Below are positions 19,501 to 28,348 of a stretch of DNA of 64,000 nt, piece after piece. The stretch lies in contig JAKFWO010000036.1 of the NCBI GenBank assembly GCA_021731815.1, forward strand, positions 1 to 64,000, read 5' to 3'. The DNA comes from Hyphomonadaceae bacterium. Its GTDB lineage: Bacteria > Pseudomonadota > Alphaproteobacteria > Caulobacterales > Aquidulcibacteraceae. The position numbers and the translations under genes were made by a program. Each line of letters starts with the position of its first letter. Positions within the stretch are counted from its first letter, which is position 1. Below the pieces are notes generated by a model. It did no database searches, had not been told where the DNA came from, and saw only the letters and a program-made list of their open reading frames with translations.

Positions 19501-20841
19501 CGTCGCGCCAGTGCACAACAAGCCTTTCAACTGGGCCGCGCTCTTTCCGAATGGAGACCCGTTACGGGCGCAACAGCGTCCACCGTCAGTGATGCTTACC
19601 GAAACCTGATCATTGCTGCGCAGAACTCGAACTACGGGCTCCCGCAATTTCGGACCACCAATTTTGCTGAGTTACAAGCTGCCCTCGATGACCGCGAGGT
19701 TCTCATTACCGGGATGGTCTATGCCAGCGAATTGCTGGCAGTAGCCATCAGGCGAGGAAAACCGATTCGCGTCGCAAGGGTAGACCGTTCGTTCGCGGAC
19801 CTGACGGCGAAAAGCGCGCAATTGCGCGCTTCCATGACACTGTTGCCCGGTCGGGAAGCACCGGATTTCAATCTGGATGCGTCACGCGTACTCTATCAGT
19901 CCCTGTTTGCGTTTGCGGATGAGTTCATTGACGGAGCTGATCGGATAATCTGGTCACCGCCACGCGGACTCGACAATTTTCCTGTCGCGGTTCTCGATCG
20001 TGCTCAATCCGGTGATGTTCGATGGCTTGGTCTGGAGAAGGAGATCATGGTCGCCCCATCATTGGCATCATTAGTCAGTCTGCGGGCCGCCGTCCCATTC
20101 GTGTCCTCGGGAGCGATTGCAGCGGTCGGAGATGTACCATTCGTCGGCCCGACAACCAGTGGCCTTGGTTCCGGGAATGGCCTTCGTTCCGGAAAACGGC
20201 CCAACCACACAGCTGGCGCTCCCGGAATTTCCAATCTCAATTATTTTCTCGGTGCTACGCCCGCCGCGCGGCAAGCGTTGGCTTCGCTCAAAAGCCTTTT
20301 TCCGCAATCCGAACTTCTTGACGGGGCCAATGCCACCAGAATCAATGTTACTTCGAAATTGCGGGACCGGAGTTTTGACTATCTGCTTTTTCACACGCAT
20401 GGCGTGGGAGAGGATGTAACCCTTGCGTGCGGCTACGGTGTTGCGCAAGCGCTTGCACTCAATCACGACAATCCGGACAAACCTTGCAAGGAAGCGCTGC
20501 TCGGTGCCCAGGACGCCGCACAACTTGGGATCAGGGCAAGAGTTGTCATGCTCGGGGCCTGTAGCACGTCAGCAGCCCCCAATCGGCGGCTCGATCCTGT
20601 CGGAGGAATGGCTCGGGGGTTCTTGCTCGGCGGGGCACGGGCAGTGGTCAGTGCGCATCTGCCCGTATCAGACAGAGCTGCATCGTTGGTAGGGAAGGAA
20701 CTTGCGACAGGGCTGCTGACCCGGAAACGTGTGCCGACTGCGGCGCTTCGGGACGCGATGATGTTGGTCCGGTCTCAGCGGGGCATGTCTGGTCCTGCAT
20801 ATTGGGGACAGTTCGAAATCATTGGGGAAGGCGGACGATGA
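16510..20841 (+). CDS. Exported CHAT-domain (caspase-like) protein
   Basis: A large protein of 1443 residues if started at the ATG at 16510; an in-frame TTG at 16438 would add 24. A basic stretch (KGKKSRESKR) followed by a hydrophobic core at residues 24-37 looks like a Sec signal peptide ending near ASVSQ. Most of the protein is predicted helical and TPR-like, with no clear second domain. The C-terminal 170 residues form a CHAT domain. His1297 lies in LLFHTHG and Cys1351 in MLGACSTS, followed by the GGMARGFLLGGARAVVSAHLPVSD-type stretch and YWGQFEIIG, so the catalytic His-Cys dyad is intact. Family knowledge suggests a cysteine peptidase; an extracytoplasmic location is inferred. It is followed by CHASE2 and secreted-protein genes. 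Base composition is lower in GC than its neighbours, suggesting transfer. Confidence 0.85.
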   Translation: MRMMPDWQARAIKGKKSRESKRSFAILALVIAVMAPASVSQVPVGAVTAGFRIIPGSDQGIARPDAASDSIIIKSSDTREMRPGTCAALAVQSPLFQEFQRLNPLLRPLSLDDKLTAFAFSGARAALGRLQSLKNPGGDKKPDGEAAALAVLQQGLDNALVWIKEREDEWVLQDKDGSELNSTPSSVGSQSGPGKIENHVLTRREVIRAGLVSPSRREIEIMVDLGIAQYLVASGNAPVAAERANQIRDRLMRESPDSPLLLAVDLLLVDAYRLDHETALALDASESFDENLARFPRLFGKINHAEIKTAAFRATIYRERKQSGLGLPEGRSEEEELKRVTELYSGGGNLLHLVFPGGAGLITYDRPPAPESVLRTFAPASSASILTIGQAVLLAVQTDSVFGASVPSPPAKSLAELARWTLECGELGAQAFLAGDFALASAAGNTAFRHLDGPMAKALVSLGVSEGAEGYEELFEDLQDWYLSRPGKTYDHLNISLIGLGSIALPVLSGDTGPFLGAIRRVLGDDVIRHAWKETRGFVAEEVIVDTGLTMQDIDPAADQAIATASAARDAILSLLEPSRQSRNSAALYFELDRFRTRLSRLINMTSTLFDRVFQYQGKQTDDPDEINEIKAIRREIPFLRKATIQYVDILFANGEAMLAARSGEKGRLNAAIQKSQRLARSFATALGGSVTSTDPGMIVKQAALVATKYGLELSRRVENGLASETAALAKDQIDGIKFSVDLAVGFLIPLPYSNSPEARAIAQDYKDGIRSIMASLDPDWAVDLRDSFEPPDLSDQGSFSDFAYTSLTSIYSQGIEIFLARGYWALSELNNIGAKEEVAFLLEGLQAVTEGVSEWGDASSSFYTALGVLDDAVFLSLIQIGSQFQRPVITETALSLWVAAKRAGKSTNANQDTQDFRADRNAFAIQAWVVAQRIMSGQATGKNADLLLNSLDFANRSAAGVDFSIQLEMQAAPKEVRDAYQRWRRLSLDLEADGDARRASAQQAFQLGRALSEWRPVTGATASTVSDAYRNLIIAAQNSNYGLPQFRTTNFAELQAALDDREVLITGMVYASELLAVAIRRGKPIRVARVDRSFADLTAKSAQLRASMTLLPGREAPDFNLDASRVLYQSLFAFADEFIDGADRIIWSPPRGLDNFPVAVLDRAQSGDVRWLGLEKEIMVAPSLASLVSLRAAVPFVSSGAIAAVGDVPFVGPTTSGLGSGNGLRSGKRPNHTAGAPGISNLNYFLGATPAARQALASLKSLFPQSELLDGANATRINVTSKLRDRSFDYLLFHTHGVGEDVTLACGYGVAQALALNHDNPDKPCKEALLGAQDAAQLGIRARVVMLGACSTSAAPNRRLDPVGGMARGFLLGGARAVVSAHLPVSDRAASLVGKELATGLLTRKRVPTAALRDAMMLVRSQRGMSGPAYWGQFEIIGEGGR

Positions 20842-21039
20842 ATCCGGGCCTCGACAGGAATTCGGAACCGTGGCTGCGCTGCGGGCATCCAGACCAGAGC
20901 GCGTTCAGAAGAAGTGGAGTCCGGTTTTTCGTTAGAACGTGCTTTAAAATGCCCGGGGTCTGGGATGTAACGAATCTCAGGTCGCCTGAAATTCTGAAGG
21001 CGGGATCGATTGGATCATTCAGTACGTGAATTGCGCGGG

Positions 21040-22407
21040 ATGAAAGTCACGGCATTTCTGGCGGCCATCGGACTAGGGGCACTCGTTGGCGGGCTTGGTG
21101 TCTTGCTGCGAGATGAACCAGTACGCTTTGTGCTGATTGCCGAAATGGCTGCGGCAACAGAACGAAGTTTCCTTGAGGCCGTCGCGCGCAGGAAATTGCC
21201 GCCATCGCCAGTTTCCGGGGTGCTTTTGGTTGATCTTTCGCCGATGTCAGAAAATTCTCCTTCAGGGAATCGGTCGGCGCCCGCGAGTGGAACCGATCGC
21301 CGGACGATTGCAGCCGCGCTCGATACTCTCCGCCTGACTCCCCGCGCTCCATATTTGGTTGTTCTCGATGTGGATATCGCCCCGCCGGCCGATGCTTCGG
21401 ATTTCCGCACGGAAGAAGAGGCGCGTCTGTTGGAGTCGCTCGACGCCTGGAAGCGGGCGCCCGCAGCCGCACCGTTACTTCTGGTGCGAGGCGAAGGATG
21501 TGCCTCGCCACTAAATCATGCAACGCGTGTGCTTCCGTTGCCCTGGAAAAATTCCCCCTATGATTTGTTGGCAGCACCGACTGCCAGTGAGGCAACACGT
21601 ATCGCATGGACGTGTTCCTTGCCATTCTTGTCGCGGGACGGGGCGGCCCGTAGTTTCCATCCAATGGGATGTGCGTCGCGCAAGACCGACTGGGGCGAGC
21701 GGTTTCCTGTCCCATCGCCGGGAGAATGGGCCAAATCCGGCGTCCAGCAAGCCTCACCGACCGTCGATTTGACTGCGACCTATCGCAGATTGCTTCCGGC
21801 TTGGCGGAAGGCGTGCCTGCAGGAATCAGGGGGCGGCGCATTTCCGCGTCCTGTGCCGTTCCCTCCCCGGCAGTCGAACGAGACTGATGCGCCAATTGCT
21901 GTCAGTCAGTTGACGGAATTCGCCACAAGGGGCGAACTTGATTCCCGAGTGATTGTCCTTGGACGGTGGGACGCCCGATCAGGCGACCAATGGGTCGGTT
22001 CATCGGGGCAGTTGACGCCCGGTGCGCACCTTGTCGCTGACCATGTGTACGCCGCATTGAGATATCGCGGGCGAACAGAACTGGGCACATATTCGGGGAT
22101 TGGGCTGGTGTTCCTCCTCGGCGGCGGATTAGGTGCCTTATATTGGAGCGTTCGAACGGCCCGTCGGCCGCTGGTGAGGTGGCTTGGCAAGTGGCGAACA
22201 TTACGGGGGCTGCCAGTCTGGATCACCCGAATTGCATTCTCTCCTCCGGTCCTGGGCATAATATTGTCACTGACGACCACGATGGCCCTGGTCTTGGGTG
22301 CCGATCTCGTGGCACCCAATTCCTGGCCGGTGCTCTGGTATGTTTCGGTCGGGTGCGGCACCGCCCTCGCACTGCTTGATTTGGCTCTTACCGAGGAGAA
22401 AGACTGA
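21040..22407 (+). CDS. CHASE2-domain membrane protein without output domain
   Basis: About 455 residues from the ATG at 21040; a TTG at 21010 with a better ribosome binding site would add 10. An N-terminal membrane segment (residues 1-23) is followed by an extracytoplasmic CHASE2-like domain. Its typical landmarks are visible: VLLVDLS early, YLVVLDVDIAPP near residue 106, VIVLGRWD near 304 and LTPGAHLVADHVYAAL near 326. Three further hydrophobic segments (about 348-368, 395-415, 430-447) end the protein with no kinase, cyclase or other cytoplasmic domain. CHASE2 normally serves as the sensor of such enzymes. Here it may sense or anchor something for the neighbouring CHAT protein. It lies about 200 bp after the CHAT gene and 1 bp before the next gene. 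Confidence 0.75.
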   Translation: MKVTAFLAAIGLGALVGGLGVLLRDEPVRFVLIAEMAAATERSFLEAVARRKLPPSPVSGVLLVDLSPMSENSPSGNRSAPASGTDRRTIAAALDTLRLTPRAPYLVVLDVDIAPPADASDFRTEEEARLLESLDAWKRAPAAAPLLLVRGEGCASPLNHATRVLPLPWKNSPYDLLAAPTASEATRIAWTCSLPFLSRDGAARSFHPMGCASRKTDWGERFPVPSPGEWAKSGVQQASPTVDLTATYRRLLPAWRKACLQESGGGAFPRPVPFPPRQSNETDAPIAVSQLTEFATRGELDSRVIVLGRWDARSGDQWVGSSGQLTPGAHLVADHVYAALRYRGRTELGTYSGIGLVFLLGGGLGALYWSVRTARRPLVRWLGKWRTLRGLPVWITRIAFSPPVLGIILSLTTTMALVLGADLVAPNSWPVLWYVSVGCGTALALLDLALTEEKD

Positions 22408-22408
22408 A

Positions 22409-23323
22409 ATGCCGTCGATTTCCGAATACAGCTCCGCACTCTTCCTGATCACAGCTCTCCTCGGCGTGCCGGGGGTGGCAGATGCACAATGCCCCCCGGG
22501 CGAACGCTATGCGGCGGACATTGTGGAGCCCGGTTCAACCCCGACACCCCGGAAAACCGACATCTTTTCAGTAGAACGTTCCAACCGCACAATGAAATTC
22601 TTCAATGGCGGGGTCCGACTGTGCACCGGTGATCGCGTGATAGCGCAAGATCTGGAAGTCTCACTTGTGCTCGATTGGCGAAGGGAGCCGATCCGCATTC
22701 GGCCCAGATCTCATTTTATGATCCCCGGAAAGCGGCGGGTCATTTTCGACTTGCTTGCAGATGCCGCGCCTGTTTTCTTCGAGCGAGAAGTCAGTTCCAG
22801 CGGAACTGCAGGAACGCTTGGTTCTGGCTCCCGCGGACCGTCCGGTAACGAGGAAATGCGTTTTGCGATCGCCGGATTGCCAGGAGGAGATGCACGTTTG
22901 ACGGCATTGCCTACATTGTTTTCATTGCCAATTTCCCGCAAACGCACATCGAGGCTCGACGTGGTTATTGTCGATCCGGAGGGGCATGCCCATGAAATGA
23001 CCGCACCGGAAAACGATGACGGTGCTCCTCAGTTCGAAGATTTACCAAAAATACCAGGAGAGTGGAGAATATTTGCCGAGAGCGGCGTAGAACGCCTCAG
23101 CGGAAAATTTATTCTAGAAACTGCAAATACTTGGCCCGGCCCACGCGGCACGGAGGAGGATATTCTGATTTGGATTTGCGAAGATCCGGCGCGTAATGGC
23201 TTGCAAGGTGTTCATGAACTCAGGGAAGTCAATAGCGGGGTTGTTTCGCCATTCGCAAAATCAATTCTGGAATTTTGGTATACACCAGGATCGTCGTCCT
23301 TTTGCGCTGCAAGTCCGGGGTAA
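22409..23323 (+). CDS. Secreted protein of unknown function, third gene of the CHAT-CHASE2 unit
   Basis: A 304-residue protein with a clear signal peptide (hydrophobic core SALFLITALLGVPG, cleavage likely after ADA). A strong GAGGAGAAAG ribosome binding site precedes the ATG at 22409, which lies 1 bp after the CHASE2 stop. The N-terminal third (GGVRLCTGDRVIAQDLEVSLVL, then IRIRPRSHFMIPG) has a weak FecR-like beta-rich look, but I do not claim the family. The rest is a beta-rich region with no motif I recognise. Five cysteines could form disulfides in the periplasm. Tight spacing indicates cotranscription with CHASE2, so a role with the CHAT protein in the envelope is likely. Confidence 0.7.
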   Translation: MPSISEYSSALFLITALLGVPGVADAQCPPGERYAADIVEPGSTPTPRKTDIFSVERSNRTMKFFNGGVRLCTGDRVIAQDLEVSLVLDWRREPIRIRPRSHFMIPGKRRVIFDLLADAAPVFFEREVSSSGTAGTLGSGSRGPSGNEEMRFAIAGLPGGDARLTALPTLFSLPISRKRTSRLDVVIVDPEGHAHEMTAPENDDGAPQFEDLPKIPGEWRIFAESGVERLSGKFILETANTWPGPRGTEEDILIWICEDPARNGLQGVHELREVNSGVVSPFAKSILEFWYTPGSSSFCAASPG

Positions 23324-23760
23324 TCATCGCAGGTATCGTTCGTCCCGGGCCTGCCTTCTGGAATTTCCCCTGGTCTGTCGTCGAGCGGGCTCATTCTGAG
23401 AAGGAAGAGACGGAAAACGAACAATCGTTTCGCCGAAGCGCAGATTATCGGGGCGGATTATCGTAAACGAGGCTACCCAACCGAAATCCACTCATCCGCG
23501 CGAATCAATGAGTGAGTTTTGATTTTGGGCAGTATGAAAGTCTAAAAGTTTCAAGTTGATAGGCATTACGCTGGGTGTCAGCCGCTGGCTGCCCGACCAG
23601 AAACGGTCCCCCGCCTTGATGTATTGAATAATGATAATTTACCTTGGCAGGGGCGCCAAGGCTGCGGATTCTGGTGTAGAGGACGCGCAATACAGCGGCA
23701 ATGAACCGTAGCGCCCAGATCCGGCCCCGGAGCGCAGGGCCAAAACTGCCAGGAACCGGA
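23324..23760. other. Non-coding gap at the right edge of the accessory segment
   Basis: About 437 bases. I see no convincing gene: small open frames on both strands lack ribosome binding sites or recognisable products. Composition returns from AT-rich to GC-rich across this stretch. It presumably contains the end of the CHAT operon transcript and the promoter of the efflux pair. No clear terminator or attachment repeat was found. Confidence 0.5.
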
Positions 23761-25065
23761 ATGCTGAGGGAAGCCAACACCATGCCCCCATCTGAAGCAG
23801 AAGCGGGACGAATTGCTCCGCCTCCGCGCTTTTTGCTGCGCAATTATTTCATGCTCGGCATCGCGGTTCTCGCGCTGGTCGGCATGGGCGTTGCGGGTGG
23901 TCTCAAGGCGCTGTCGGGAAACAAGGGCGGCACTCCGGCCGCGAAAGCCGGCTCCGCGCGTGCCGGTGCGCCGGGCTCCCCCGCCGGCCCCGGCGGTGGC
24001 GAGCCGTCTTTGGTCGCGGAGGCGCAGGCCGGATTGCGGCGCTTTTCCTCGCGGCTCGAGGCGCTTGGCACCGCTCAGGCAATCGAATCCGTGGTGATCT
24101 CGGCCAACCAGACCGAGACGATCGCCCGGATATTTTTCGACAGTGGCCAGAAAGTCGCCAGGGGTGCGCCGCTCATCGAACTCGCCGGAACGGAAGAAGC
24201 CGCCGATCTGCTGGATGCGCAGGTGGCGCTTGCCAATGCGCGCAGCTCACATGAGCGGTTTTCGACCCTTGCGGCTCAGGGCATCGCCCCCCAGGCGCGG
24301 GCCGATGATGCCAGGGCCGCCCTTGAGCGTGCCGAAGCCCAGGTGTTGTCGATCAAGGCGCGCCAGGCCGACCGGCTGATCCGCGCGCCCTTTGCCGGCG
24401 TGATCGGCCTGCGCGACACGAGCCCCGGTGCGCTGGCGCGGCCGGGCGATGCGCTGGCCACACTCGATGACCTTTCGGTCATGAAGGTGGATTTCAACCT
24501 GCCCGAGCGTTACCTTGCGGCGGTGAGGCGCGGGACCCCGATCGAGGCGCGGTCGGAAGCGTGGCCGGGCGCGATCTTCCGCGGCGAGATCGCCGAGATC
24601 GACAGCCGGATCGATGAAGCCACACGCTCTTTGCGGGCACGGGCCCAATTGCCGAATAAAGACAACCGGATGAAGCCAGGAATGCTGTTGGTGATCGAGG
24701 TCGGGTTTTCCGGCCGCGAGGCATTGGCCGTGCCCGAAAGCGCAATCATTCTCGATGCCGACAAATCCTATGTTCTGGCACTCGACAGCTCGAGCGATGG
24801 TGTTCGCGCTGTTCGCCGGGAAGTGATGACCGGCGAGCAGCAGGACGGATATGTCGAAGTGATTTCCGGCCTCAAAGCCGGCGAGCGCTTCGTGGCCGAG
24901 GGCGGCAACCGGGTGCGGCCGGGCGAGATCGTGCGCACCATTCCGTTTCAGGGCGGCGGCGAAACTGTGCCCCCGCCGGATGGCAGTACGCCGACCGGCG
25001 CGGGAACCCGTACAGCCGATACCCGCCCGGCCGGAACCCGCCTGGAAAGCGTCCGCGGGCAATGA
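23761..25065 (+). CDS. RND efflux periplasmic adaptor subunit (membrane fusion protein)
   Basis: The HlyD/AcrA-type adaptor linking an inner-membrane RND pump to an outer-membrane channel. The 434-residue protein has an N-terminal membrane anchor (FMLGIAVLALVGMGVAGGL, about residues 37-55). A low-complexity Ala/Gly/Pro linker leads to the lipoyl and hairpin region (IFFDSGQKVARGAPLIEL onward). Next come RAPFAGVIGLRDTSPGAL and a beta-barrel domain ending near VRPGEIVR. The C-terminal tail is Thr/Arg-rich. AGGAA five bases before the ATG at 23761 decides the start. It lies 124 bp before the RND transporter; no outer-membrane TolC-type gene is adjacent. Confidence 0.9.
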   Translation: MLREANTMPPSEAEAGRIAPPPRFLLRNYFMLGIAVLALVGMGVAGGLKALSGNKGGTPAAKAGSARAGAPGSPAGPGGGEPSLVAEAQAGLRRFSSRLEALGTAQAIESVVISANQTETIARIFFDSGQKVARGAPLIELAGTEEAADLLDAQVALANARSSHERFSTLAAQGIAPQARADDARAALERAEAQVLSIKARQADRLIRAPFAGVIGLRDTSPGALARPGDALATLDDLSVMKVDFNLPERYLAAVRRGTPIEARSEAWPGAIFRGEIAEIDSRIDEATRSLRARAQLPNKDNRMKPGMLLVIEVGFSGREALAVPESAIILDADKSYVLALDSSSDGVRAVRREVMTGEQQDGYVEVISGLKAGERFVAEGGNRVRPGEIVRTIPFQGGGETVPPPDGSTPTGAGTRTADTRPAGTRLESVRGQ

Positions 25066-25189
25066 TGGGGTCCGGACCGGGCACAGGCGCAAATTGGCGC
25101 AGGGCCTTCGTGCACACCGGACCGGGTGACCATTACCGAAATCCGAAATCGCTGCGCGACACCAAGTTCAGAGACAAGAAAGCACGGCC

Positions 25190-28100
25190 ATGAATCTCTC
25201 CGAAATCTCGGTCAAGCGTCCGGTTCTGGCGGCGGTTCTGGCATTGCTGGTCTGCGTGGCGGGAGTGGCGGCCTATTTCACGCTGCCTTTGCGGCAATTG
25301 CCCGATATCGATCCATCGATCGTCACGGTCCAGACGGGCTATCGGGGGGCATCGGCCGAGACGGTCGAGACGCGGATCACCGAGGTCATCGAAAACCAGC
25401 TTTCAGGGTTGCAGGGGGTGGACGAGATCTCCTCCACCAGCCGGGACGGGCGGTCTTCGATCACCATTTCCTTCCGTCTGGGCCGGCCGGTCGACGAGGC
25501 CGCCAATGATGTGCGCGACGCAGTGGCACGCGTGGCGGGTGCGCTGCCGCCGGAGGCCGATCCGCCGGAAGTGGCCAAGGCCGACCTCGATTCCCAGCCG
25601 ATCATGTTCATCAATGTGGCTTCGACGACACTCGAACCACTGGCGCTCAATGATTATGTCGAGCGTTATGTGATCGACCGGCTCGCCACGATCGACGGCG
25701 TGGCGCAGGCCCGGATCTTCGGCGCACCGCGGTTTTCCATGCGTATCTGGCTCGACCGTGAGGCCATGGCCGCGCGCCAGGTGACGGTCGAGGACATCGA
25801 ATCCGCTCTGCGTGCCCAGAATGTGGAGGCGCCGGCCGGCGGGCTTGAATCGACACAGAAGGATTATTCGGTCCGCCTCGCCCGCAATTATTCCAGCCCC
25901 GAGGATTTCAGACGCCTGCCGATCCGCGCCGCAGGGGCCCGCGCTGCCGGGGGCGGCAGTGCGGGAGGTGATGCGGGGGCCTATGTGGTGCGGCTCGGGG
26001 ATGTCGCCCGCGTCGAGGAAGGTGCCGATGAGCGCCGCCGCTATTTCCGCGGCAATGGCGCGCCGCAATTGGGCATTGGCATTGTCCGCCAGAGCCAGGC
26101 CAATGACCTCGACATCGCCAAAGGCGTGCGCGAGGAAATCGCGCGCATCCAGGAAACCCTGCCGCCCGGCACTGAAATCCTGACGGCCTTTGACGGCACG
26201 GTGTTCACGGCGCGCGCGGTCGAGGAAGTCTGGGTGACGATGCTCATCGCTGTGCTGCTGGTGGCGCTCGTCAATTATTTCTTTCTCGGCGCGTTGCGTG
26301 CGGCCTTCATTCCCTCGATCGTCGCGCCGATCTGCGTATTGGGCGCGTTTATTTTCCTCGCGATTTTCGGCTTTTCCATCAATATCCTGACGCTTTTGGC
26401 GCTGGTCCTGTCGATCGGGCTGGTGGTCGATGACGCGATCGTTGTGGTGGAAAATATCCAGCGCCGGATCGATCTGGGCGAACCCCGGGCGGTGGCGGCC
26501 TTGCGCGGTGCCAAACAGGTCTATTTCGCGGTGATCGCGACAACCGCGGTGCTGCTCGCGGTATTTGCGCCGCTGCTGTTTTTGCCCGGCTTTATCGGGC
26601 GGCTATTCGTGGAACTGGGTGTGGCGATCGGCGGGGCGGTGCTGGTCTCGGCCTTTCTCGCATTGTCGCTTGGGCCGATGTTGGGCTCGAAAATGCTCGC
26701 ACCCGCCCGCCGCGCCGGACCAGTGGCGCGCGGCGTGGATGCGGCAGTGCAGGCCGCGCGCAAATCCTATGAAACCTCGCTCGAACTCGCGCTACGGGCT
26801 CCGCTGGTGTCCGGAGCCGCGATCATTGTGCTCGGATTCGGTGCGTATCTCCTCCTCAATTCGGTCAAGAGCGAACTCACGCCAACCGAGGACCAGGGCC
26901 GTGTCGATGTCTCGGTCTCGGCACCCGAGGGGGTGGGCTATGATTCCATGACAAAAATCATGGCAACACTCGAACAAAAACTCATCCCCAAAATCGGCAA
27001 GGGGGAGATCGCGCGGGTCATTACCGTATCGCCGGGTTTTGGTGACAGCCGGTTTTCGAGCGGCCGGGCGGTCGTGGTGCTCACGGACTGGAGCAAGCGC
27101 AAACGCAGCGCCAGCGAGGTCGCGACTTCGCTGCAACAGGAATTGTCCGGCGTTACGGCGGCCCGCATCGTCGTCACCGCCCGCGGCGGCTTTCAGCGCG
27201 GCGGGGGCGCGGCAGGCGAACTCAATGTCGCGCTCAAGGGCGCGGATCTCAAGGCGATCGCCGCACGGATCGAGCCGGTCATGACCGCCTTCCGCAGCGA
27301 TCCCCGCTTCAGCCGGGCGCGCACCAATTACGAGCCCAACAGCCCGCGTTATGTCGTCGATATCGACCGCGAGCGCGCGGCTTCGCTGGGGGTCTCCGTG
27401 GACCAGATCGGGCGCGCGCTCGAAACCATGCTGGGATCGCGCCGGGCCACTACTTATCTGCGCGAGGGGCTTGAATATGACGTCTTGCTGCAAGCCAGCC
27501 TCGACGACCGGCGCGGGGTTTCCGACCTCAACAATGTCTATGTCCGTGCCGGAAGCGGCGAACTCGCGCCGCTGTCGGCGCTGGCGCGGGTGCGGATCGA
27601 GGGCGATTCGGCGGACCGGCGACGGGTCGACCGCCTGCGCACCATGACTTTTGCGGTCAATTTCGGCCCCGGCGTGACGATTGACGATGCGACGGCCCTG
27701 TTTGCGGCACAGATCACCCAACACGCGCCCGAAATCGTCTATGAATGGGCGGGCGAGGCCAAGGACCGCAACGAGGCGGGATCGGCGATCCTGTGGGCGT
27801 TTCTTCTGGCTTTGCTGATCGTGTTTCTGGTGCTTGCTGCCCAGTTCGAGAGCTTCATCCATCCGCTGGTCATCATGGCGACCGTGCCGCTGGCGATCAG
27901 TGGCGGGCTGTTCGGGCTCTATATGAGCGGGCTTTCGCTCAATCTCTACAGCCAGATCGGGCTCATCATCCTTGTCGGAATCGCCGCGAAAAACGGTATC
28001 CTGATCGTCGAATTCGCCAATCAATTGCGCGATGAGGGCCGCGGGATCCGCGAGGCGGTGATCGAGGCGGCGTCGCTCCGCCTGCGGCCCATCGTCATGA

Positions 28101-28348
28101 CCTCCATGACTACCGCGATCGGGGCCTTGCCGCTCATCTTCAGCCATGGGGCGGGATCGGAAGCGCGGGTGGCGATCGGCGTCACCATTTTCTCGGGCGT
28201 GGTGTTCGCGACGATCCTGACCCTGTTTGCGATCCCGGCGCTGTATTCGGTCATGGCGCGCTTCACCCGCAGCCCGGACTGGACGTCACGCCAGATCGAT
28301 GCCTATGAGGCATCCGAGAAGACCGCGAAGGCAGCTCCGGCCGAATAG
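25190..28348 (+). CDS. RND family multidrug efflux transporter permease
   Basis: A 1052-residue inner-membrane proton-driven pump of the HAE1 (AcrB/MexF-like) type. It has the duplicated RND layout of a transmembrane helix, a large periplasmic loop and six helices, twice over. The proton-relay aspartate pair lies in GLVVDDAIVVVENIQRR. The N-terminus (MNLSEISVKRPV) and the late GIAAKNGILIVEFANQL and RLRPIVMTSMTTAIGALPL segments are typical. It follows its adaptor gene and probably shares an operon with it. Substrates cannot be predicted. The stop codon TAG overlaps the first unit of a six-copy 16-bp tandem array. Confidence 0.93.
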   Translation: MNLSEISVKRPVLAAVLALLVCVAGVAAYFTLPLRQLPDIDPSIVTVQTGYRGASAETVETRITEVIENQLSGLQGVDEISSTSRDGRSSITISFRLGRPVDEAANDVRDAVARVAGALPPEADPPEVAKADLDSQPIMFINVASTTLEPLALNDYVERYVIDRLATIDGVAQARIFGAPRFSMRIWLDREAMAARQVTVEDIESALRAQNVEAPAGGLESTQKDYSVRLARNYSSPEDFRRLPIRAAGARAAGGGSAGGDAGAYVVRLGDVARVEEGADERRRYFRGNGAPQLGIGIVRQSQANDLDIAKGVREEIARIQETLPPGTEILTAFDGTVFTARAVEEVWVTMLIAVLLVALVNYFFLGALRAAFIPSIVAPICVLGAFIFLAIFGFSINILTLLALVLSIGLVVDDAIVVVENIQRRIDLGEPRAVAALRGAKQVYFAVIATTAVLLAVFAPLLFLPGFIGRLFVELGVAIGGAVLVSAFLALSLGPMLGSKMLAPARRAGPVARGVDAAVQAARKSYETSLELALRAPLVSGAAIIVLGFGAYLLLNSVKSELTPTEDQGRVDVSVSAPEGVGYDSMTKIMATLEQKLIPKIGKGEIARVITVSPGFGDSRFSSGRAVVVLTDWSKRKRSASEVATSLQQELSGVTAARIVVTARGGFQRGGGAAGELNVALKGADLKAIAARIEPVMTAFRSDPRFSRARTNYEPNSPRYVVDIDRERAASLGVSVDQIGRALETMLGSRRATTYLREGLEYDVLLQASLDDRRGVSDLNNVYVRAGSGELAPLSALARVRIEGDSADRRRVDRLRTMTFAVNFGPGVTIDDATALFAAQITQHAPEIVYEWAGEAKDRNEAGSAILWAFLLALLIVFLVLAAQFESFIHPLVIMATVPLAISGGLFGLYMSGLSLNLYSQIGLIILVGIAAKNGILIVEFANQLRDEGRGIREAVIEAASLRLRPIVMTSMTTAIGALPLIFSHGAGSEARVAIGVTIFSGVVFATILTLFAIPALYSVMARFTRSPDWTSRQIDAYEASEKTAKAAPAE

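Noticed and set aside
16510-20841. Craspase-like CRISPR-associated CHAT protease
   Set aside because: There is no gRAMP/Cas7-11, Cas1 or repeat array, and the protein carries a signal peptide.
23505-23843. 112-codon minus-strand open frame
   Set aside because: It overlaps the start of the efflux adaptor gene and shows no family motif.
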